From: Thecaphora thlaspeos
Lineage: Eukaryota; Basidiomycota; Ustilaginomycetes; Urocystidales; Glomosporiaceae
Assembly (NCBI GenBank): GCA_900291925.1
Contig: UWYS01000010.1
Span: 186,001-250,000, forward strand
Reading direction: 5' to 3'
Length of the DNA: 64,000 nt
Part shown: piece by piece, positions 53,414 through 64,000 of the stretch
Layout: each line of letters begins with the position of its first letter
Numbering within the stretch: position 1 is the stretch's first letter
Position numbers and translations under genes: made by a program
Notes under the pieces: model-generated
Told to the model about the DNA's origin: nothing
Databases searched by the model: none
The model's input: the letters and a program-made list of their open reading frames with translations, nothing else

Positions 53414-55750
53414 CTAGACCTCCCACGCCTTTGGCTCTCCGTCGTCGCGTGGGATGAACCTCCGGTCAATCTCAAGCGGATCGCGCAGCTGCGCCTGCGC
53501 GAGCGCCGGCGTCGGGGCTGCCGAGTTTCGGATCGAGTCGAGCTCGGTGGCGAAGTCGACCTCGCTCTTGCCGCGCCTCCATGTGTCCCCACCTCTCTTC
53601 CGAAGCGCGCCGAGGTCGCCATTCTCGGCCGCGCCCGCCACGCCGACACTCGGAGGAGCGGCGATCCGCGGTTCTCCGCCGAGCAGGTCCATAGCCTTCC
53701 TCTTGCGCGCCTCGTCCCGCCGCTTTTGGTCGGCCTCTTCGGCCATCTTGCGGTGTCGCTCGACCTCTCCCAATATCGAGCGGGCGCCGCGCTTCTCGGC
53801 CAACTCGTGAGCCACGTGGATGCCGAGCTGCCTCGCGTCCTCGACCGTCTTGCACAGCGCAGAGTGCGAGTAGCGCGCCGAGCGACTGCCGTCGAGCGAC
53901 ACGACGATGGTGTCAAGCAGCAGCGTTCGGCCTTCCGGCGGCGGCACGGAGCGGTTAGCGATGTTCATCGTCTGGGCCGCGATCTTTTCGGCCAGCGTCG
54001 CCCCCTTCGTCGCATCGGGCGGCGATTTTGGCTTCTGTCCGCCGTTGACCAGGCGCTCCTGCTCCGCTGTGGTGTCGAGACGATGCAGGAGCGAAGGGCG
54101 CGGCGCTGTCGCTGCTGATTCTGGCGCTGTCGCTGCTCCGTTGCTGCTGTTGTTGCTGCTGTTGCTGCTGCTGTGGGCTTCGAGGCCGACGAGCTGGTTG
54201 ACGGGGATGGTGTGGCCGTCCTTGCAGAGCGGGATGCCTCCGTTGGGGAGCTCGACCTCGCCCTCGCCGATCCCACCCAGAACGGCATTGTCGACGAGGC
54301 TGATGGCCTCGCTCCGCTGGCCCTCGACCTCGTCGTGGTCCTCGAACCTCGACTCGACGCCGACGGGAATCGAGCAGCCGCCCTCGAGCTCCCTTAGCAG
54401 CGATCGCTCCGCCTCGGCTCGGAACGTGGCCCTCCAGTCTCCGAGGGAGCGGATCAGCTCACGCACCTTTGCGTCGCGATTGGTGGCCGAGTCGGCACCC
54501 TCCGGCGGCGTCCTGACCTCGATCGCCAGCGAGCCTTGGCCGACCGAGTACAGCAGGACGGGCGAAGAGAGGAACGCCGTGATCCTGTGGTGCAGGCTGA
54601 GCCGGATCAGGCCTGCGGCAGCCAGAACGAGCGCCGTGTAGGGCCCGTTGGCGGCGTCAAGCTTCGCCAGTCGGGTGTTAAGGTTGCCTCTGACGTCACT
54701 GAAGACGAGGTGGGGGTATCTTCGGCGCAGCTGAGCCACCCTGCGGATCGACGAGGTGCCGATGACGGAGCCGGCAGGTAGCTCATCCAACGTGCGGTAT
54801 GGCAGGCCCTGCTTGATAACGAGGGCATCTCGGGGATCCTCCCTCTCGAGTATGGCGGCGATCTCCAGCCCTGGCGGGAGCGCGGTTGGAACGTCCTTGA
54901 GGCAGTGTATGATGGCGTCGACGCCGCCCTGCTCGAGCGCGACTTCGAGCTCCTTGGTCCAGATCGCCTTGCCCTCCCCTCCGATAACGTAGAGCGGCGA
55001 GCGGAGATTCTGGTCGCCCGCGGTAGACATCGATGTGATGGGGAAGGTAAAGGAGCGCAGCGGTGTCGGGGGCGATGTCTGAAACGACTCGAACAAGCTT
55101 CTCGCATCCTGGATGTCGCGCTCGGTGTGCTCGACGGTGAGCTTTGAGCTTGAGGCGACACCATTCTGCCCAAGGAGCGCCTCTACCTCCTGGCCACTGC
55201 CGGCATAGAGGGGCGAGGATCTGCCGTAGCGGGCCTCGAGCATGGCGCTGACATGGCTGCTCTGTACGAGGGCGAGCTGGCTATTGCGGCTGGCGAGGAC
55301 GAGGGTGGTGCTGGGGTCGAGCCGGATCTGACCGTCCCTATCCATGGGTAGCGGGTTGATATTAGCCTCCTTGCGGGCCTGATCGAGCTTCTGGGCGCGG
55401 TCGAAGTCGGATGCGGCGGCGCTGTGTGTGACGGCGAGCTCGTGGAGCGAAGGCAGGCTGGCGGTCGTCGACGAGACAAAGGACGAGGAGTGTGAGAGGG
55501 GCGGCGTCTGGGAGAGGTCCTCGGGCGAGCGGAAGAAGACGCAGCGTGGGCCTGTCGGTGGAAAGAGGGTCGAGGGCGCCGCATCGGCCACCGGCGGGTG
55601 ACCCGGTGGCAAGGGCTGCGACTTTGCGTGTGGAACGGGGCAGGCCGACTCGTCCGACCAGCTCGGCCGCTCGCCGTTCTGCTGCACCTCGCTCTCGCCC
55701 TCGCACTCGCCGTGCGGCTGGTGCTCGCTGTGCTGTTGCGCTGCAGTCAT
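53414..55750 (-). CDS. HEM3: Porphobilinogen deaminase (hydroxymethylbilane synthase), enlarged
   Basis: A single-exon gene of 778 residues, about twice the usual 310-370. The enzyme condenses four porphobilinogens into hydroxymethylbilane in cytosolic heme synthesis. Family blocks are intact: LVLASRNSQLALVQSSHV (about 150-167), GEGKAIWTKELEVAL, the catalytic loop HCLKDVPTALPPG with Asp286, GTSSIRRVAQLRRRYP, DVRGNLNTRL, and LEGGCSIPVGV with Cys459 holding the dipyrromethane cofactor. Extra material: about 140 N-terminal residues, a roughly 55-residue insert before TSMSTAGDQNLRSPLYVIGG, an insert of about 130 residues (490-620, Ser/Asn/Ala-rich) splitting domain 3, and a charged C-terminal tail of roughly 110. 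Met136 is an alternative start. It is divergent from the COX7-like gene. Confidence 0.92.
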   Translation of the reverse strand: MTAAQQHSEHQPHGECEGESEVQQNGERPSWSDESACPVPHAKSQPLPPGHPPVADAAPSTLFPPTGPRCVFFRSPEDLSQTPPLSHSSSFVSSTTASLPSLHELAVTHSAAASDFDRAQKLDQARKEANINPLPMDRDGQIRLDPSTTLVLASRNSQLALVQSSHVSAMLEARYGRSSPLYAGSGQEVEALLGQNGVASSSKLTVEHTERDIQDARSLFESFQTSPPTPLRSFTFPITSMSTAGDQNLRSPLYVIGGEGKAIWTKELEVALEQGGVDAIIHCLKDVPTALPPGLEIAAILEREDPRDALVIKQGLPYRTLDELPAGSVIGTSSIRRVAQLRRRYPHLVFSDVRGNLNTRLAKLDAANGPYTALVLAAAGLIRLSLHHRITAFLSSPVLLYSVGQGSLAIEVRTPPEGADSATNRDAKVRELIRSLGDWRATFRAEAERSLLRELEGGCSIPVGVESRFEDHDEVEGQRSEAISLVDNAVLGGIGEGEVELPNGGIPLCKDGHTIPVNQLVGLEAHSSSNSSNNSSNGAATAPESAATAPRPSLLHRLDTTAEQERLVNGGQKPKSPPDATKGATLAEKIAAQTMNIANRSVPPPEGRTLLLDTIVVSLDGSRSARYSHSALCKTVEDARQLGIHVAHELAEKRGARSILGEVERHRKMAEEADQKRRDEARKRKAMDLLGGEPRIAAPPSVGVAGAAENGDLGALRKRGGDTWRRGKSEVDFATELDSIRNSAAPTPALAQAQLRDPLEIDRRFIPRDDGEPKAWEV

Positions 55751-56641
55751 GTCGATCAGTCAGCGCCGGAAGAGAGCAGTAGTTGGTGTGCGCAGTTAGG
55801 AAAAGTGAAAGGCGATTGCTGGCCGGAACGTGGTATAGCGCAGTAACTGTGGTTGCGAAAATCGAAGTCGAGCCGTATTCGTGGCTTGATGAGTGAGCGG
55901 CGTGGCCAGTGTTCAGTCTAGCTTCTTGCGACGACGAGGCGGTCGGGTGGGGAAAGGTGACAGGATCTCCGGGGAGGTCCCGGGGGTGCAACTTTGCTAG
56001 CGGAAGCGCCGATCGAGAGCGGATGCAGAGGAGGCAGAGTGACGATGGTGGCGATACGTGGGGATGGTCGTGGTGGCAAAGGAAGCTAACGGGAGGAGGC
56101 TGAGGATGCTCAAGCTCGGTCGCCGCCACAAGCTTCGGGTCAAGCGAAGACTGCACAAAAAAGCCGACCAGCTCCCCGGTAGGCCCGGCTGCGTGTTGGT
56201 TTTGCGGAGGCTGTGATTCGCTGACATGCCCGCTCACCTCGGGAGCGCCCCGCCAGTCGATTTCACGTTGCCCGGCCCTTCCCTGCCTTCTTGGCCGAGC
56301 CGCCTGATCTTCATGACATGCGGGATGCGCGCTGCCAAAAACGAGCGAGAAAGTAGTGGTTGGCGCCATCGGGAGATCCCAGCACCTCGCTCCACACGAC
56401 CGGGCCAAGGGTCTGATTTCAAAGCAGGGTTTTCTCGTGCGGCTTGAGTCGATTCGATCACGACAAGATGCCCATCTGGCAAATCGGATCCGACAGAAAT
56501 GCGAATTCAACCCGGCTCGGGCGGAGGGCGGGTGCGAGCGGGGTCAGACGGAGGTTCGCATCTCGTCGCCGACACTGCTACCTCTCCTCTCCACCTCACC
56601 TCGACACCATCACCGCCTACCCCTATCTCGAACTCGACACA
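55751..56641. other. Divergent HEM3/COX7-like intergenic region
   Basis: About 890 bp shared by two divergent genes, so probably a bidirectional promoter region. No gene is seen. I did not find an obvious HAP (CCAAT) site that I would defend. Confidence 0.5.
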
Positions 56642-57354
56642 ATGGACGCCCTCGTTTACCGAAAGTGAGGATCAACGGCCCATCACACACTCGCAATCGC
56701 TCTTTCACCAGATGCGGCTCGGTTCGAACAGCGTCAGAAACTCAGAAGCCGCAGTGGGCTGACTCCTGCGAGATGGGACCGCGCAGCATCGCTCACCGTC
56801 ACATACCTTGGCAATGCCTCAGAGCTGTAGGATGCGTGCGCCGTCTTCCATAGCTGAGACCGCATGGATGCTCCGGCCGTCTTTTCCGGGGCCCGGAACA
56901 AAGCCTTTCGACAACAACTGCCGCGTCTTGAGCCTTGAGGTTCCGGCGAGTAGAATGGGGCATCGAGCTGACAAACAGACGATCTTCCCTGCCCCCTCCC
57001 CTGATCCCCTCCCGCATCATCATGTCCACTCTACAGGAACACCGTCTCCGAGCGCCAGCGTGCTCTGCAGGCCGACACTCGTCCCGTCTTCCAGAGGCTG
57101 CCGCGCTCGCGCCTGTACATGGGCGTCTACATGACCCTCTTCGGCATCGGCATGTACGGCTCCTTCGCCGGCTTCTACAACATGGCCGTCGTGAGTATCG
57201 CCTTGCGTCGTGGAGCGTGAATGCGGCTGGAAGGCGCCGGTACGACTTGGCGTCAGGTTCGGAAGACTGAGCTTCTTCGTTGCGACTGTCGATGCTGACC
57301 ATTTCCTTTGGCCTATCTTCTCACAAACAGGGCAAGAAGCGTGCCGCCGCATAA
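56642..57354 (+). CDS. COX7-like small subunit of cytochrome c oxidase
   Basis: Three exons, 56642-56664, 57037-57190 and 57331-57354, encode 66 residues: MDALVYRKNTVSERQRAL, then RPVFQRLPRSRLYMGVYM, a single membrane segment (TLFGIGMYGSFAGFYNMAV) and a basic GKKRAAA tail. The size, the R-L-P-R-S-x-L-Y motif before the membrane span and the basic C-terminus fit the fungal COX7/COX7a family, an inner-membrane subunit of complex IV. All phases match. The first intron is 372 nt, long for this window, while the second is 140 nt. The first coding exon is only 23 nt, so the start is the least certain part. Confidence 0.78.
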
Positions 57355-57567
57355 ACGTTCTATATAGCGTCCCAGCTTTGCGCACGTACGCCTCCGACCA
57401 GCTGTCTCGGGTCTCTTTCGCGACGCCCAAGGATACTGTTTTGTCAGCGGTGAAATGCACACGAAGCCCATGCCCGGTCTATTTTGCAGATGATTCGCCA
57501 GCTTAGCCTGACACGTCCAGCGCTCTCAACAGCGAGCCATCTCTACGTTTCGTTGCAGAGGCCTGTT

Positions 57568-58972
57568 CTAGATGTCCTCTCCCTCGAATTCGAGCTCGTC
57601 ATCCTCGATAAGCTGTTGGAGAAAGTTGTGAAAGCTAAAAAGCGGGAAACCTACGACGTTGTTGAAGTCGCCCTGTACGCCCTGGATCAACAGGGAAGCT
57701 CGACCCTGATAGTTTGGCATGCAGGAGATTACGTGCGTAGCGGAAGCGTCAGTTACGTGGTCTCGAGCAAGTCGGAAGGACGTCGCATCGAGATGTTCCT
57801 TACCTGGATAGCGAAGCCGCCCGCTCGATCGAGGCCTTCGCCGGAATCTACGTAGGCTTTCAGTAGCGAGAAGGGGTTATCGGCGAACTGTACGGTCGTC
57901 TTCTCGAAGAGCGATCTGGCGGATTGAGTCGGTGGCGGTCGGTGGACAAGCAACGTGTGAGACGTGAGCGAGATGACCGAAAGGCTCCAACCAGCAACGT
58001 CTGGACACTCACCGAGCCTTGTATCCAGGCGCTTGTAAGATTGGATAGACAAAAGTGACGCCCGTAACGACTTGACACTGTGCCGTCGGCGCAGACGTCG
58101 GCATCACGTCAGTCGATACTCTGTCAGCTCACACCCGATACGAAACGCCAAAAAGGACCATCCCCCCCCCGTCCGTGTTGACGGCGGCGACACGTACAGT
58201 CTTGCCATTGAGATCAGCCAACATGCGCAGGTTATCCTTGGCGTCCAAGGGCTTCTCCATGATTTCGTCGTCGCGAATCACGACCGTATCAGCTGTTGAA
58301 ATGAACAGGGGACCCCGCGGGGGGGTAGTCTGTCCATGTCAATACGTTGGCTAGAAGAGGTCGGTGGAGAAAAGGAAAACGAACGTACCGCTAATGACAA
58401 AGTCCGGGGGATCTTCTGGATTCTGGGCCTGTGTAGGTATGTTCGGATTGTCGAGTCGAGTCGTGTTGAGTTGATAAATGTATTCGTCATCGTTCCGGTT
58501 GGGAAGGTCGACTTACCACCATCCTTTCGTACACCTCCATAGCCTGTATCAAGACGATCTATCGTATCAGCCGTGACATTCCTTCTCTCAAATGGAAATA
58601 AGCGACAGGAAGCGTTGAGGGACCTACCTTCCTAGCGCCCGTCTCTACGGGATACTGAAAGGCCGCTTCACCTCTAAACGCCGCCTTTGGCAGATCCTCC
58701 TCAAACGTCGACGGAACGATCTCGGGATGAAGACCCTACACTCCGATGCAGTCGTTTCGGTCGGTCAGCTATGCCTTCTTGACAGATGACAGGAGAAGAG
58801 AACAAAGGGATGTTGGCGAAGAGGGGGGGAGGGGGGAGAAACGTACGACGCTAGCTAGGATTTCTTTCCTTCTCGGACTGGCAGATGCTAGGATGACTCG
58901 TTTTCCCGCCAGTTTGTTGAAGACGGGAGAAGAAAGTGCAAAGTCGCTTACTGTTTCGGGTCGAGTGGTCAT
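57568..58972 (-). CDS. Maf/ASMTL-type nucleoside triphosphate pyrophosphatase, eight exons
   Basis: Minus-strand exons: 58972-58847, 58735-58628, 58543-58517 (27 nt), 58428-58389, 58292-58198, 58077-58013, 57915-57804 and 57705-57568, with seven introns of about 84-120 nt and consistent phases; 236 residues. Maf motifs are in order: LAGKRVILASASPRRKEIL, VPSTFEEDLPK, VISADTVV, KPLDAKDNLRMLADLNGKT, VVTGVTFVYP, VQFADN, and a C-terminal GDFNNVVGFPLFSFHNFL. Maf proteins hydrolyse non-canonical or modified NTPs (dTTP, UTP, m7GTP) to monophosphates as house-cleaning enzymes; substrate preference cannot be read here. The SADTV catalytic motif is split between exons 4 and 5. Downstream ends converge with the COX7-like gene. 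Confidence 0.9.
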
Positions 58973-59240
58973 GTTGAGCGATGGAAGGGAGGGGGAAATG
59001 GTAGGGGAAACGGAACAAAGGGTGGGGAAACGAAGGCAGAGTAGCCAGGCGTGGCCGGCCAGGTCGTGGCTTCGCAAAGTGGAGTCAAAGACGTTCGGGA
59101 GCCGGAGACAGCGCACAGACGTCGGCCGTCACCTTCACACGCCCCCCACACCTCGCACCTTCCGGTGTCCCTTCCTCTCCGTCGGACCACACATGGCAAT
59201 GGCTAGCGTCAAGCATCCATCGTCAAGTCAGGACAACTAC

Positions 59241-60947
59241 TCATAGCTTCGATACAGCGAGGTACGAGGTGGACGACGAGAGCGCCTTATCGATCAGCTG
59301 CCAAGACGATGGGCGAGGCACAGCGACGGACGGTCAGCCGGCCTGTGCGCCTCTACTCGGGGGAACACGGTTACTCACCTCCCTAACCTCGTACGCAGCG
59401 CCCCACGAAGCCTGATAACCCCATCCGCCGTACCTGTTCATCCAAGAGCGCGAACAAGTTATCAGCGAGTTTACCCTCGCGCATCGCGTGCCTCCTCCTG
59501 GCTCACCAAAAACTCACCCGTAGCTGTACACGACCTTGACGCCATTGACACTTGTGCCCCGTTCCAGCCGGATGCCTCCTTTCCTAGCGGGTCGCAGGCC
59601 TACGTTGACGCCGAGCACTTCTACGTCTTCCACCTTGGGACCATCGAGGTGCGGTAGCGTCCTATCAGGTCGCGCCAGCTGCGGACACACCTTGAGGCAA
59701 CGTTGCAGGATCGCTCGAGTCGTTTCCGGCCGGACGGCGGCGGACCTGTAGTTGTGAGAAGCACGCAGGAAGGCTGTTCAGCGGTCCTTCTCCCATGCTG
59801 CGTGCGTTGTTGCTGTGGTGAACCTACCAGTCATCGACTATCCTCGTTCCACCACATACCACCGTCCCGTCACCACGGGGGATTGTGTACGTCTCGCGTC
59901 CACCTTGACGCTTGACGATCGAGTATCCCGGAAGCAGGTCTTGACCACCTCCACTTCCCGCGCCCTTACTCGTTCGTCCGACAGAAGATGACGTGGCGAG
60001 CCAAGGAGCAGTGACGAGGACCACCTGTCCACGGTGAGGATGTACAGCCTCGTCCTCTAGCCCCTTGAGCGTCCTTGCACCGAGCCCAGGCGAGACGAGC
60101 AGCAGGTCGACCGGTCCGAAGTTGCCGCCGTGAGTCGACTTGCCAGTCGCATCAGTGCTGGGAGAAGAAGCGACCCGTAGCGCTTCTTCGACGCTGGAAA
60201 CGGATCGATGTACCACCCTACCGCCGAGTTGGAGGAAGCGCGAGAGGAGCCAGCCGAGGTAGACGGGCACGTTGATGTCTAGTGTGCGCAAGGTACAGCC
60301 GGCCGCTGTACCCGGCGGCAGAGCTGATTGAGGCAGGATCTTGTACTGTCAGAGCCGGCGAGGGGGGCCAGGTAGAGAATGAAAGACGCAGAGAGCGTCG
60401 AGTGAGTACCAGCAGTCCCACACTGCGACGACCAAACGCCTGTGTGTCGACTCATGTCGGGATACCAATCCAAGAGGCCCGTGGCAGGATGGCTACCATC
60501 CGGCTTGAATGCTTCAAAGTACTCGGTCTGATGCACCCAGACCAACGGTTCCGCCTGCACGCTGGCGTCTGAAAGGTGGGACCACAGTCTCTTCTCGACG
60601 AGCTGGCGCATACGCTCGAAGGTCTGTTGATCCTGACGCTTCTCCTGCGCCGTCTTGGCGTCGCTGACGTGGTGTGCCCCTGCCCATGCGCTGGCGAACG
60701 TGACGGGATGCTTGGTCGTCTCCTTGCCGCCGCCGGCGATGCTGCCGATGCTGGGTGTGGGGTTGAGGATGTGCCATAGTTGCTGCTTTTTCGAGTGGTG
60801 CGAATGAGGAATGTTTGCCGAGACAATCGTTACGCTCCTCTTGTGAAGAGGGGAGGGGGACTCGAGAAGGGCAAGGCCGGTCGTCAGCCCTATCACGCCT
60901 GCTCCCAAGATGGCGATGTGTTGTGTAGAGCTGGACGGTGTGGACAT
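59241..60947 (-). CDS. D-amino-acid oxidase-type FAD enzyme with PTS1 (-SKL)
   Basis: Exons 60947-60410, 60323-59828, 59745-59518, 59433-59379 and 59297-59241 encode 457 residues, with GT-AG introns of roughly 80-86 nt and fitted phases. The N-terminal FAD Rossmann motif is HIAILGAGVIGLTTGLALLE. Further on come ASAWAGAHH, TLDINVPVYLGWLLSRF, VDLLLVSPGLGARTL, RGQVVLVTAPW, GDGTVVCGGT, and the C-terminal YSYGYGGWGYQASWG block that closes over FAD. The protein ends AVSKL, a peroxisomal targeting signal encoded in the last 57-nt exon. D-amino-acid oxidases deaminate neutral or basic D-amino acids to keto acids, releasing ammonia and H2O2, hence the peroxisome. A D-aspartate oxidase is the main alternative. 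Confidence 0.9.
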
Positions 60948-61468
60948 TGCTGCGTGAACGGTGGTGAGGTTGTTGTTGTTGTTGTGTGATGTGATGTATT
61001 GGGATGGTAGAGGAAGGTGGACAAGCGGGCCGAGCAAGGGGAGAGGAGAGGTGAGGTGAGGTGAGGCGAAGTGACTGCCGCCCGCCCCGCACGCCAGGTG
61101 AAATGCCGATCTGGTCACCGAACGCCCTCTCACAGCCTCCTCACTCGTTACCGGGCAGCATACATCGCTGCACACCCTAGTCTTCGCATCCGACTGACCA
61201 GCAACGCCCACCACAGCGCCACGTTCGAGCGCACCATCAACAGAGAGGAGTACAAGATGTTGCTACAATTTCACACAAGATGCAGATCGACGACGACGAT
61301 GACAACGACGACAACAAAAGCACGCCATCCCAAGCTTGGACAGAGGCGTGACGGTCGCGACCGGGACGCCAAACGAATCTTACATACTGGTGAGGGAAAG
61401 AGTGTCGAGTTTGATCGCTACCCATGCTGCGAGGTCGCCAGTGTATGTGATGGCGACGCTGCTCGGTA
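60948..61468. other. Intergenic region between D-amino-acid oxidase and PSY2
   Basis: About 520 bp upstream of the oxidase on the minus strand, holding its likely promoter and the PSY2 3' region. A GTGAG repeat is present near 61043-61066. No gene is seen. Confidence 0.5.
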
Positions 61469-64000
61469 CTACTTCTTCCCTGATCCGTCGGTATCGCTTC
61501 CGACCGGGCCGCTCTGTGCCGCCATCTTCTTCGAGCTGGACGACAGCCCTAACGAGATCTTCTTGCCGCCGCCGCCGCCAACGTGGCCGTTCTCGCCTTT
61601 GCTCCCGGCGTCCTTGCCCTTGCGCACCGGCGATGCTGATGACGCGTCCGAGCTGCCGATGCTGGCGCCGTTGCCCTTCAACGCCCTGCCGCCTTTTGTT
61701 GGCGTCGAGCCCGAAGGCGAGGCCGAGCGCGAGTCCGCCCCGGACGGAGAGGCCGAGCCGCTGCCATTCTTGCCTCTGCCGCGTCCTGACGCGCCGTTGT
61801 TGCCGACGCCAAAGGTGCTGCTGATCGTGTTGGCGACGCTGCGTATAAAGCCGCCGGGCTCTTGCGAGCCCTCATCGTCATCGTCGCCGTCGCCGTTCCC
61901 ACCTGTTGCTTGCTTGCTGGCCTTCTGCTTGCCGTTCTTGCGCTTCGCAAGTCGGCCCACCATGTCCTCTTCTTCCTCTCCCTCTTCCCGTCTCCGCTTC
62001 TCGGAAAGCTTGGGCGGCGTCTGCTGCTGCTGCGATGACGGCGACGCCGGCGAAGTGGTATCCGCGAGCACGCCGTCTGCCGCGCTCGTCGCGTCGTTTT
62101 CGCCAGTAACGTCGCTGTTTTCGCCGTTTTCGTCGTCGTCGTCGTCGTCGTAGGGTACGAGCCCGATCGTGTTGGCGGTCGGCGGTACAGAGGCACTGGC
62201 CGACGATGACGTCGACACCTCATCGTCGTCGTCTTCGGTGTTGAAGTAGCTCTCCTCGTCTGAGTCGACGTCGGTCCGCGTAGCACCTCGTCTCACGAGA
62301 TCCCTTTGCCTGTACCAGCGGAACGAAAGCGGAGAACAAGGAGAACAAGAACGCGAAGTAATCTGGGTCAGAGAGGGAAGATAACAGAACGACACTGGGT
62401 AGGCTGCGCACGGCGGCCGTGCGTGCATGCGCGTATACTCACTGCCTTGCCTTCTCGGCCTGTGCCTGCGCGGTTGCAGTGTCGTCAGAGCTGGTCACGG
62501 CCGGCTCGAGGTTCTTCTCCCACTGCGAGACGATCGCCGAGAAGCACGTCCCGACGTGGGGCGAGGTCGCGAGTTGGCACATCCTGGCGCCATGCCGCTC
62601 CATGCAGTGGCCGATCAGCTGCTTCATATTTGCCTAGGGACGTGGCAAGGGGGCGAGGAGACATCATCTGCATGTCAGTTTTGCTGGGCGAACAGGCCTT
62701 GCCCTACGGCGGCACGCCGCGCCTACTCACCTTGCGCATCAGTTCGAAGAAGTCGAGGCAGGCCGAGCATATGAGGTTGTTTCGCTCCGCCTCTGATTCG
62801 ACCAGGCCGAGGATGGTCGAGAAAAGCTCAATCTTGATAAAGTGGCGGTTGGTGAACTGGTTGTTGCTGGCGAGGCAGTGTTTGAAGAACCGGAGCGCAG
62901 AGAGGCGGATGTGCTTCTCCTTGGAGTGGAGCAGCGAGCCGGCCTTTTTCGAGACTTCCGAGATGAGGACAAAATACTGGCTGCGGAAGGTGTGGTAGAC
63001 GATCATGTAGCACAGCAGGTCGCACAGGTGGCCGTAGAGGGCCGACCGCGCGCGCGGCTGTGGTGGAAGCTTCTCGCCCTTTGAGAGGACGCGGACGTCC
63101 GGAAGCGAGTTGAAGGGCGAGCAGAGCCGCGCGATTTCCGCCTCATAGATCCAAGTCAGGAAGCGGTCCCGATCCGAGTCAGCCTTGATCTTGCTGTTGA
63201 CGACGCTGCCCATCAGCTGTGCCTGGGCCATCGGGCCGCCCTCGCCGACGTCAAAGATGATGCGCATCGCCTCGGCCATCTGCGCCTTGAGCCCGAGGTC
63301 CTCCTCGGCATGGAGCAGGTCGATCAATAAGCTGATGAGCGGGCGCTCGTTGTCATCGACCTGAGCCACTACGTGGGAGCGGACGCTGTTGGCGTCGTAC
63401 TCGATGATCGTCATGAGGATCTCGGCGGCTGCGTTTCGGACGTGCTGGTCGAGCCGCTCGAGGGCGTACTGGACCACCTTGAGCAGGCCGCGCTCCGTCA
63501 GCGAGCGGTAGAGCGCCAGCCTGGCGGGGAGTTGGATCTGCTTGCCCATGCCGCAGAGCTGCTGAAGAAAGAGGACGCCGTCCGACTTGCGCTCGTCAGA
63601 TTCGTCCGGGCTGCCGAGCAGACCAAAGAGCTGCGTGAGGAAGGCGTCGTTCTGGCCGCAGTAGTTAACAATGTCGCTCTGGTGGAAGAAGACGAACGAG
63701 TTCAGGATTGAAAAGGTTGGATCATCGAGGACGCGCGCGAGGATCACATCCTTGAGGTAAAGGAGCCTGTACGTCTGATGAATCTTGGCCACAATCATCG
63801 GGTCGGCGATCTCGACAACCTGCTTGAAGCGCGCCCGGTCGCGGAGGTAGCTGCGGTAGCTCGCCTTGAGGCGCGGGAATTCGGGATCGTACTCGAGCAT
63901 CCCGACAACGCCGAGGAACACGTTGTCCTGCAGCACGTACTCGAAGATGACGTTGTCATTGAGCATCAGGATCGTTTGCATGATGAGGCAGAGGAGGTGG
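61469..64000 (-). CDS. PSY2: Protein phosphatase 4 regulatory subunit 3 (PSY2/SMEK), partial at 5' end
   Basis: Exons visible: 64000-62731 (open at the right edge), 62633-62443 and 62309-61469, joined by GT-AG introns of 97 and 133 nt. The coding part shown is about 767 residues. The SMK-1/DUF625 region is clear: LMLNDNVIFEYVLQDNVFLG, EYDPEFPRLKASYRSYLR, IHQTYRLLYLKDVILARVLD, SFVFFHQSDIVNYC, and FRSQYFVLISEVSKKAGSLL. ARM/HEAT-like helices follow. The C-terminus is a long acidic then Ser/Gly/Lys-rich tail. The N-terminal PH/EVH1-like domain must lie beyond the window. With the PP4 catalytic subunit and PSY4-type partner, it directs dephosphorylation of DNA-damage substrates such as gamma-H2A and Rad53 in the nucleus. 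Confidence 0.92.

Overview
The window looks like nuclear DNA of a GC-rich, compact-genome basidiomycete, most likely a smut-related (Ustilaginomycotina-type) fungus. This is an inference: genes carry short GT-AG introns of roughly 75-145 nt with donors such as gtgagt, gtacgt and gtaagt, and the gene set is typically fungal (velvet regulator, Zn2Cys6 factor, VAC8, chitin deacetylase, GH43, BTA1). There is no rRNA, CRISPR array or convincing tRNA, and nothing bacterial.

Layout. 1-6.5 kb: SRP68 (minus, running off the left edge) divergent from the betaine-lipid synthase BTA1 (plus), which carries an in-frame stop and a frameshift. 6.7-17 kb: two near-identical 911-bp direct repeats with ~90-106-bp terminal inverted repeats and TA flanks, which I read as internally deleted pogo/Fot1-like transposons. 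They bracket an 8.4-kb segment holding a Zn2Cys6 transcription factor and a zinc alcohol dehydrogenase. 17.2-25 kb: a DUF1308 (C7orf25-like) gene, a damaged LCCL-domain membrane-protein gene with two in-frame stops, and VAC8. 25.8-29.2 kb (minus): COX13 with three micro-exons and a VelB-like velvet gene. 29.2-34.2 kb is gene-poor. 34.2-45 kb: a secreted lipocalin-like gene with a doubtful splice donor, RNase P/MRP subunit POP4, a GPI-type chitin deacetylase, a secreted GH43 glycosidase and mitoribosomal protein mS23. 45.9-64 kb: a 2,350-residue formin, an enlarged porphobilinogen deaminase (HEM3), a small COX7-like subunit divergent from HEM3, a Maf pyrophosphatase with eight exons, a peroxisomal D-amino-acid oxidase ending in -SKL, and the PP4 regulatory subunit PSY2/SMEK running off the right edge.

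Functional threads: respiration and heme (COX13, COX7-like, HEM3, mS23), secretion and wall (SRP68, lipocalin, chitin deacetylase, GH43, formin, VAC8), and regulation (Zn2Cys6, velvet, PSY2). I found no gene cluster that looks like a new pathway. The points most worth checking are the transposon pair with mirror-swapped inverted repeats, the coding lesions in BTA1 and the LCCL gene, the micro-exons in COX13, and the oversized HEM3. Exon structures were assembled by hand from splice signals, reading-frame continuity and remembered family conservation. No database search was possible.
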